DNA from: Streptomyces sp. HB132 | Lineage (GTDB): Bacteria; Actinomycetota; Actinomycetes; Streptomycetales; Streptomycetaceae | Direction of reading: 5' to 3' | DNA length: 64,000 nt | Assembly: GCF_016909575.1 (NCBI RefSeq) | Contig: NZ_JAFBGA010000007.1 | Location: 368,192-432,191 of the forward strand | Shown: positions 58,841 to 64,000 of the stretch, one piece after another | How the letters are laid out: every line of letters starts with the position of its first letter | How positions within the stretch are numbered: the first letter of the stretch is position 1 | Made by a program: the position numbers and the translations under genes | The notes under the pieces: generated by a model | The model's database searches: none | What the model saw: only the letters and a program-made list of their open reading frames with translations | What the model was told of the DNA's origin: nothing

Positions 58841-60265
58841 GTGACTCCTCAACTGTCGGTGGTTGTTCCGTGCTTCAACGAGGCCGCCGTCATCGAAAGG
58901 TTCCACTCAGCGGTCGATGAGGTCCTCGGCCCATCGGGGATCGACTTCGAAATCTGCTATGTGGACGACGGTAGTACCGACCGCACACGGGACATCATCG
59001 ATGGCATGGGTATCGCGGACCGCCGCGTCAGGTACTCGGTGCTGAGTAGAAATTTCGGCAAGGAGGCCGCGATGCTCGCCGGTCTGCGGATGTCCCGCGG
59101 GCAGGCAGTGGTCATCATGGACGCGGACCTGCAGCATCCTCCAGAGCTCATTCCGCGGATGCTCGCCCTTCACCGACAGGGGTACGACCAGGTCGTTCCG
59201 CAGAGAGACCGTGACGGTGAGAGCACGGTGCGAACCCTGTCGAGCCGCGGATACTACGCTTTGGTGCGCCACCTGATGGATGTAGAGGTGCTGGACGGCG
59301 CCGGGGACTTCAGGTTGCTGTCACGCCAGGCGGTGGACACGGTGCTGTCGCTGCCTGAGACCAACCGGTTCTCCAAGGGGATCTTCTCCTGGATCGGTTT
59401 CACGACGGCCACGTTCACCTACCAGAACGCTCAACGGTTCGCAGGCAGCTCGAAATGGGGCGGGCGCCGCCTACTCAATTACGGCATCGACGGGCTGCTG
59501 TCCTTCAACAACAGGCCCCTGCGACTGGCCATCTATGCAGGATTCTGGTGCCTTCTCGCCGCGGGCGTCTTCGCGGCGTGGGTGGGATCCGACGTTGCAC
59601 TCCACGGGGCAACCGTCCCCGGCTATGCGACCCTCCTGATGGTTGTTGTAGGGGTGGGCGGAATGCAACTTGTCACCTTGGGGATCATCGGTGAGTATGT
59701 CGGCCGCATCTATCATGAAGTAAAGCGACGCCCACCATTCGTGGTACGGGAAACGGACGAGAGACCCGCCCCCAGGCCTCACCCTCCCCACCCCGGGCCG
59801 ATTATTGCTCCGGCAGGCCGTCCGACAACAACACGGCAATTTGTGACGTTCGTGGCGATCGGATTCGTCAATACTTCTGTCTACCTAAGTATCTACGCCG
59901 TCTTGAACCCTTGGATTCCGTACCTCGTGGCGCATGTTTTCGGATATGTGATCAGCATTATCGGCTCCTTTCTGCTCAACTCCTACATCACCTGCCGAAC
60001 CCGCCCGACCTGGCGGGCCTTCCTCAGGTATCCGCTGTCCAGTGCCTTCAACCTCACCGCCTCCGGCGCCCTTCTCTACGTAGCTGTCAGCCGATTTGGA
60101 ATGGACAAGAACGTTGCCGCACTCGTCGCCGGAGTCCTCGTCACCCCGGTCTCTTTCCTGCTCGCCCGCTGGGCCATCAACTCCGGCCGACGGCCGACGG
60201 ACACCACAGGAACGAATCAGAACACTGCTGCCGAGGCGAAGCAGAACACCCCCACCTTCAAATAG
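58841..60265 (+). CDS. GT2 polyprenyl-phosphate glycosyltransferase fused to GtrA
   Basis: A 474-residue fusion. The N-terminal GT-A domain resembles dolichol-phosphate mannose synthase and GtrB: LSVVVPCFNEAAVIERF (5-21), CYVDDGSTDRTRDI (DDG at 42-44), MDADLQHPPELI (94-105), and GDFRLLSRQAVDTV. Two TM helices follow (about 235-255, 270-297), then a Pro/Arg linker and a C-terminal four-helix GtrA domain (about 330-450; FVTFVAIGFVNTSVYLSIYA, FGYVISIIGSFLLNSYITCR). It would load a sugar on polyprenyl phosphate and flip it. GTG 58841 has AGGAG ten bases upstream; TTG 58838 is also possible. Confidence 0.93.
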   Translation: MTPQLSVVVPCFNEAAVIERFHSAVDEVLGPSGIDFEICYVDDGSTDRTRDIIDGMGIADRRVRYSVLSRNFGKEAAMLAGLRMSRGQAVVIMDADLQHPPELIPRMLALHRQGYDQVVPQRDRDGESTVRTLSSRGYYALVRHLMDVEVLDGAGDFRLLSRQAVDTVLSLPETNRFSKGIFSWIGFTTATFTYQNAQRFAGSSKWGGRRLLNYGIDGLLSFNNRPLRLAIYAGFWCLLAAGVFAAWVGSDVALHGATVPGYATLLMVVVGVGGMQLVTLGIIGEYVGRIYHEVKRRPPFVVRETDERPAPRPHPPHPGPIIAPAGRPTTTRQFVTFVAIGFVNTSVYLSIYAVLNPWIPYLVAHVFGYVISIIGSFLLNSYITCRTRPTWRAFLRYPLSSAFNLTASGALLYVAVSRFGMDKNVAALVAGVLVTPVSFLLARWAINSGRRPTDTTGTNQNTAAEAKQNTPTFK

Positions 60266-60395
60266 CGCCACCCCCGCGGACAGCGAGAAACCCACTCCGC
60301 CAGCCCTCCAGGCGGAGAAGACCAATCCCGACGCCCATCGGCCCAAGAATGCGGCGAGTCCAATCATCGCCTTGCCCCGCCTCGCCGCGACAGGA

Positions 60396-61790
60396 ATGGG
60401 GCTGCTGCCCCTGCTTCCGCTGTTCCTCTTCGGCGGAGCTTCCTGGTTCGCGCGATGGGTACGCCCAAGTGGCGACGAGTGGTGCTTCCTGCCACTCGTA
60501 CGCGACGAAGGCTTCGTGGCTCTGGTGGACCAGTTCTACTCCACGGACAACGGCCGGATCGCCAACGGCGTGCTCGTCGCCTCCTACGCCACCTACGGCG
60601 TCGCGGGCCAGCAGTGGTACGCGGCGATCAGCTCGCTCGTGATACTGGCTCTCCTCTGGGCGTGGGCGATGGCGCTGCTCCGGTGCGCCCAATGGCAAGT
60701 GCCCCGCGGCCTCCCACTGTTCTCGGCAGCCATGCTTCTGGCCGTCTTCTGCTTCAGCTCTGTGAACACGTACAAGACCTTCTTCTGGCCGGCCTCGTCG
60801 GTTTCCCACACCTTTCCTCCCGTCCTCGCCGCTGCCGCCACGATCCCGGCCCTGCTGGCAACATCGAGACGAGGAAGGACCGCCGCCACCGCGTCCGCGT
60901 TCGTCCTCGGAACAGTCATGGGCACCCTGTCCGAAGAGACCTCAGTAGTGGCCCTCACCCTTCTCGCCCTGGCACTGTTACTGGGCCCCAGACTCTTCCC
61001 GGCAGGACGGCTCACTTTCGTGAGGACGTGGTGCGCCACCGCCGGAGCGGGAATCCTCATCGGTACCACCCTCCTCCTCACCTCACCCGGCTCACACAAT
61101 CGGCGCACACGCCACCACGCGGACTCCATGTTCGCGCCCGAGTCGCTCTCAGCTTCGCTGCGGGGCTATGTGCACATCCTCTACACCTTGCTGACGAGCT
61201 GGCAGTATCTCGGCGTGGTCGCTGTAGGAGTGCTGATTGGTGTCCTGGTCCGCCGCGCGGACGGTCGCGTCCCCCAGCCCGACCACAGAGCGCCCCTGCT
61301 GCTCAGCTTCGGAGCAGCGGCTCTGCTCCTCTCCGGATACGTATGTACCGTGATCGCCTATCCCGCGTTCGGTCCCTCGGTCGCCACCGCCAACCGACTC
61401 TGGAATGACTTCCTCTTTCTTCTCCTCCTCCTGCTTGCCGGCGTGGGAGGCCTACTCGGGAACGTCACAGCCCGGCGTTATCGCCTGCATGTGAAGTCGG
61501 TAGCCGCAGGTGCGGTGCTTGCGTGCGTGGGCCTCACAGTCGTACTTGCCTTCTCCCTGCGCGCCCTGGAGCCGGACATGCGCGAGCGAGCCGAAGCATG
61601 GGACACGCAGGACCGTCTGCTCCGACACCAGGCGGCGGCTGGGGCGACGGTTTTGCCCTACACGCCACTTGTCGTCAGCAAGATGTCGGAACCGTTCGGT
61701 AGCAGGGGGAAGCGGCCTTGGCCTGCCTCGTGCGTCGCCACTTACTACCGGGTGGAAAAGGTGACGGATGGAGGAAACGTTCCACGCTGA
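60396..61790 (+). CDS. Polytopic membrane protein, DUF6056/GtrC-like glycosyltransferase
   Basis: A protein of about 464 residues with ten or more predicted TM helices (LPLLPLFLFGGASWFARW, WYAAISSLVILALLWAWAMA, LFSAAMLLAVFCFSSVNTYK, LLLLLLLAGVGGLLGNVTA and others). The first loop carries PSGDEWCFLPLVRDEGFVAL and FYSTDNGRIANGVL, the acidic D-E-x-C motif position typical of GT-C-type and DUF6056 enzymes that use polyprenyl-linked sugars. It lies 130 nt after the GT2-GtrA gene and would be the transferase that adds the sugar to the final acceptor. The start is uncertain: no strong ribosome site, with ATG 60396 and TTG 60372 as options. Confidence 0.8.
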   Translation: MGLLPLLPLFLFGGASWFARWVRPSGDEWCFLPLVRDEGFVALVDQFYSTDNGRIANGVLVASYATYGVAGQQWYAAISSLVILALLWAWAMALLRCAQWQVPRGLPLFSAAMLLAVFCFSSVNTYKTFFWPASSVSHTFPPVLAAAATIPALLATSRRGRTAATASAFVLGTVMGTLSEETSVVALTLLALALLLGPRLFPAGRLTFVRTWCATAGAGILIGTTLLLTSPGSHNRRTRHHADSMFAPESLSASLRGYVHILYTLLTSWQYLGVVAVGVLIGVLVRRADGRVPQPDHRAPLLLSFGAAALLLSGYVCTVIAYPAFGPSVATANRLWNDFLFLLLLLLAGVGGLLGNVTARRYRLHVKSVAAGAVLACVGLTVVLAFSLRALEPDMRERAEAWDTQDRLLRHQAAAGATVLPYTPLVVSKMSEPFGSRGKRPWPASCVATYYRVEKVTDGGNVPR

Positions 61791-62084
61791 TGAGTCGCCG
61801 ACGAGGTTGCCCTTTGAGCCCCGCAGGGCGATGCCGGTTGGCCCGCAAGCCGCAGTGTGCTGCCGTTCTGCATCCGCGGGCCCTCATCCGCAGTGGGGAG
61901 CGGCATTCCGTGTTGCGGCTCCCGGGAACGGATAGGGGTCCACTGGGAGCCGCGACTGGTCGATGCGCGGCTGTTGGCGCGGCGAAGCCGGGCGCGTCAC
62001 TGCTGTCGCCCTCTTCTAGGAGATCCCTTCGCGGCGACACACTGCCAGAGGCGTACGACTCAGCCGGAAACGGACGATCGGTCA
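61791..62084. other. Intergenic region without a recognisable gene
   Basis: About 290 nt between the glycosylation genes and the long hairpin. Nothing recognisable. Confidence 0.35.
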
Positions 62085-62124
62085 CATCGAACGCCCCGTG
62101 AACAGCCCTGCGGGGCGTTCGATG
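62085..62124. terminator. Very stable 14-bp hairpin
   Basis: CATCGAACGCCCCG and CGGGGCGTTCGATG form a perfect 14-bp stem around a 12-nt loop, about 300 nt after the polytopic membrane protein gene. It may be the terminator of the glycosylation operon or of a lost neighbouring gene. Confidence 0.6.
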
Positions 62125-62349
62125 GCGAGCAATCCAACGGGGGATGGACTGCTCGGCCCAGCAGTGTGGCGAGGGCCCCCGGGAGCGGCTCCTGGGGCCG
62201 TGCTGGTCGAACGTCGCCCCCTGGACCCGTTGGCCGTTCGGGGCGGTTGAAGATGGACCGTACGACGCCCGCCCGCTGGGCTCCTATGGGCCATGAGGGG
62301 CGATCAGGTACGCGCAGGTCGTACGCCGCTCAGCCGCGAGGCCTACTGA
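62125..62349. other. Intergenic region without a recognisable gene
   Basis: About 220 nt before the CsbD pseudogene; no coding signal could be supported. Confidence 0.3.
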
Positions 62350-62510
62350 GGAGTTGCAGGCCAAGACCGGCCAGGCCAACGGCAAACTCAAGGGGAGCCG
62401 CCGGGTGCACTATCGGCAACGAGCGGCTCACCGCCGAGGCCACACCGATCAAGCCAAGGGCGACGCCCGGCAGGCTGAGGAGAAGATCAAGGACGCCCTG
62501 ACCGACAGAC
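62350..62510 (+). pseudogene. CsbD-family stress protein pseudogene
   Basis: Segments of a CsbD-type protein occur in order but in different frames: LQAKTGQANGKLKGS, then GNERLTAEA one frame over, then HTDQAKGDARQAEEKIKDAL back in the first frame. The intact family reads about 55-65 residues with exactly these blocks. No start codon and at least two frameshifts: inactive. CsbD proteins are general stress proteins often under SigB control. Confidence 0.7.
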
Positions 62511-62798
62511 GTGGTCGACAGACCCGGCCCCGCGGATCCGCGACCCGTGCGGGGCCGCGCCGAATCCGGGAACAGTACGCTGCGCCCGGAGGGCCCTGCG
62601 TGAGGCCCGCGTTGACACAGGTTCGCACACAGGGCGACGCCATGCCGAGGTCGAGCGTCTCCCCACGGTTTTACCCCTCTGCACGGGTCAGGAACAGGCA
62701 TGACCGGGCACGGCCCGTGCTCCTGTTCCCGCACACGGCGGGTCAGCGACCGCCCGCCTGCCGCCTACCTCGCACCGCATCCCCCAGGAGCTGACCCG
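62511..62798. other. Intergenic region upstream of the DUF2231 gene
   Basis: About 290 nt that should contain the DUF2231 promoter; none was clearly recognisable. Confidence 0.35.
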
Positions 62799-63329
62799 AT
62801 GGGTCCCACAGAGATCAACGGCATCCCCGCGCACCCGCTGCTCGTCCATTTCGTCGTGGTGCTGGTGCCTCTCACCGCACTGGCTCTGCCGGCCTGTGCC
62901 CTGTGGCCGTCAGTGATGCGCAGGCTAGGTCTGTCTCTGCCCGTCTTGGCACTGGTGACCTTGGTCGCCGTTCCGCTCACCACCCATGCAGGAGAATGGC
63001 TCGCGGAACGCGTGAACGAGAACGCACAGCTGGAACGGCACACGGAGATGGGGGACGGACTCCTGCCGTGGGGCGTGGGCCTATTCGTCATGGCAACGGC
63101 ACTCTGGTGGACCTACGTGCGCGTCGGGACGCCCTCGACCCCGGAGGCGAACGGGTTGGTCGCCACGAGCCGGAAGCGCGCCACGCTCGTGCGGATCGCC
63201 GCCGTCCTGCTCTCGCTCGTCGTGGCGGTCGGAGCGATCGTGCACGTCTACCGGATTGGCGACTCGGGAGCCAAAGCGACCTGGGGAGCGGGCGAGCCCA
63301 CACTCCCCGTTGCCCGCATGAGTGCCTGA
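62799..63329 (+). CDS. DUF2231 membrane protein
   Basis: A 176-residue membrane protein. It begins with the family signature EINGIPAHPLLVHFVVVLVP (residues 4-23; conserved HP and H in the first helix) and has further helices SLPVLALVTLVAVPLTTHAG, GLLPWGVGLFVMATALWWTY and RIAAVLLSLVVAVGAIVHVY, the last followed by RIGDSGAKATW. Conserved histidines could bind a haem or metal, which has been suggested for the family without firm proof. The ATG has AGGAG eight bases upstream. It stands alone. Confidence 0.9.
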   Translation: MGPTEINGIPAHPLLVHFVVVLVPLTALALPACALWPSVMRRLGLSLPVLALVTLVAVPLTTHAGEWLAERVNENAQLERHTEMGDGLLPWGVGLFVMATALWWTYVRVGTPSTPEANGLVATSRKRATLVRIAAVLLSLVVAVGAIVHVYRIGDSGAKATWGAGEPTLPVARMSA

Positions 63330-63537
63330 CCGGTGCTGGTCCGCCTCCCGAGCGCACGCCCGACCGGGTTGCTCCGGGCAACCTGCTGAGTGTCCGCACG
63401 CGCTGTCCTGTCGTGTCGCGGTGAACGCTCGGCGCAGTCGTGTGAACCGCCGTCGATGACGCTCAGTCGGTGGCATGAGTGAACGAACGGCGCCTGCACC
63501 AAGCCGTGCCCAGAACCGGAAACAGGGGAGAGACGCA

Positions 63538-63924
63538 GTGACGGCGACCTTCACACTGGGGCGGATCGCGGGAGTCCGGATCGGTGTCCACTGGAGTGTG
63601 CTGATCATTGTGGGCATCATCACGCTGGGTCTCGCGCAAAGCCGCCTTCCCCGGACGTATCCGGGCCACAACCCGACGCTGTACTGGGCAGCGGGCCTCG
63701 CGGCCGCCGTAATCTTCTTCGCCTCGCTGCTCGCTCACGAACTGGCACACGCCGTGCTGGCGCGGCGCAACGGAGTACCCGTGGACGACATCGTGCTGTG
63801 GCTACTGGGCGGCATGGCCCGGCTGCGGTCGGAGGCGTCGAGCCCGGCGGCGGAACTGCGGATCGCGGGTGTCGGCCCCCTGGTCAGCCTCCTACTGAGT
63901 GGCATGGGACTGCTGCACGAATAG
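63538..63924 (+). pseudogene. Site-2 protease (M50) gene truncated by an IS
   Basis: The first 128 residues of a Rip1/S2P-type intramembrane protease: FTLGRIAGVRIGVHWSVLII, then the active-site helix FASLLAHELAHAVLARRNGV (HELAH at 67-71), VDDIVLWLLGGMARLRSEA and AELRIAGVGPLVSLLLSG. It then breaks at MGLLHE and a stop. Intact family members are about 370 residues with a second catalytic NxxPxxxLDGG motif and CBS domains, which are missing. GTG 63538 follows GGGGAGAG by five bases and gives the usual MTATFTLGR start. The break coincides with the end of an IS3-type element, so the gene is disrupted. Confidence 0.88.
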
Positions 63925-64000
63925 GTGACACCTGACCTGGCTTGCTGAGAGGCGGCCTGGAAGGATGTCGCAGTGCCCAAGCCGTATCCCAAGGAGTTCC
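63925..64000 (+). mobile_element. IS3-family element, left end with OrfA start
   Basis: The last 76 nt contain the 5' end of an insertion sequence: a likely terminal region beginning TGACACCTGACCTGG, a ribosome site AAGGA, and GTG at 63973 opening VPKPYPKEF, the characteristic first residues of IS3-family OrfA proteins in Streptomyces. The window ends before the helix-turn-helix. The exact junction with the site-2 protease gene is uncertain by several bases. Confidence 0.8.

Noticed and set aside
1..64000. tRNA, rRNA, CRISPR array, replication origin
   Set aside because: No tRNA-like cloverleaf, conserved rRNA sequence, regularly spaced repeat array or DnaA-box cluster was seen by eye.
1..64000. 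Complete specialised-metabolite cluster (PKS, NRPS, terpene, RiPP)
   Set aside because: No ketosynthase, adenylation, terpene synthase or lanthipeptide enzyme motifs were found; the FAD oxidoreductase and SRPBCC genes alone are insufficient.

Overview
The window is high-GC actinobacterial chromosome, almost certainly Streptomyces. The signs are very strong G/C preference at third codon positions, many GTG starts behind GGAGG-type ribosome sites, a spore-associated secreted protein, a SigB/SigF-type sigma factor with SpoIIE-type phosphatase and STAS partners, a DUF574 methyltransferase, and LacI-type operators of the cellulose-utilisation kind. I saw no rRNA, tRNA or CRISPR. The density of pseudogenes and broken transposase genes suggests an accessory, probably arm-proximal region.

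Layout. 0-7 kb: a degenerate GyrB-like protein beside an ISL3 relic, a DUF574 methyltransferase, a HemC, an SRPBCC protein, a VOC protein and a frameshifted HEAT-repeat gene. 7-17.7 kb: TerB protein, spore-associated protein, a tandem DUF4139 pair, 2'-5' RNA ligase (ThpR), a lipoprotein, a FUSC exporter-like membrane protein, and a DoxX-like gene whose 3' end is frameshifted by a 47-bp tandem duplication. 18.4-24.8 kb: a stress module (sigma factor, PP2C phosphatase, MarR regulator, STAS antagonist, GPP34 protein, catalase) with a candidate SigB-type promoter before the catalase. 25.9-31.7 kb: two secreted polysaccharidases, a GH9 cellulase and a GH81 beta-1,3-glucanase, each with a LacI-type palindromic operator. 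32-35.3 kb: a large protein carrying the LQ..GN..VxxxQ motif seen in contractile-injection-system cargo, divergent from a DUF2235 (Tle1-like) hydrolase. 35.4-38.6 kb: a four-gene operon (acyl-CoA dehydrogenase, PIG-L deacetylase, NodS-like methyltransferase, GT2), each junction overlapping by 4 nt. 39-45.5 kb: small stress protein, zinc alcohol dehydrogenase, FAD oxidoreductase with SRPBCC partner, ankyrin protein, DoxX protein with paired operators.

46-54 kb is the most eroded part: a coupled pair of unknown protein and methyltransferase, an unknown coiled-coil membrane protein, and remnants of IS630, IS5-like and IS256 transposases plus VOC and UspA fragments. 55-62 kb: a BlaI/M56 regulatory pair with two operators, then DedA, PAP2, a GT2-GtrA fusion and a polytopic DUF6056-like protein, which together look like a polyprenyl-phosphate-linked envelope glycosylation set. 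The window ends with a CsbD pseudogene, a DUF2231 membrane protein, and a site-2 protease gene cut by an IS3-family element whose OrfA start is the last readable feature.

All functions come from reading motifs in the translated sequence; no database search was possible. The best candidates for an undescribed system are the injection-system-cargo-like gene with its divergent DUF2235 partner (32.2-35.3 kb) and the overlapping four-gene operon (35.4-38.6 kb).
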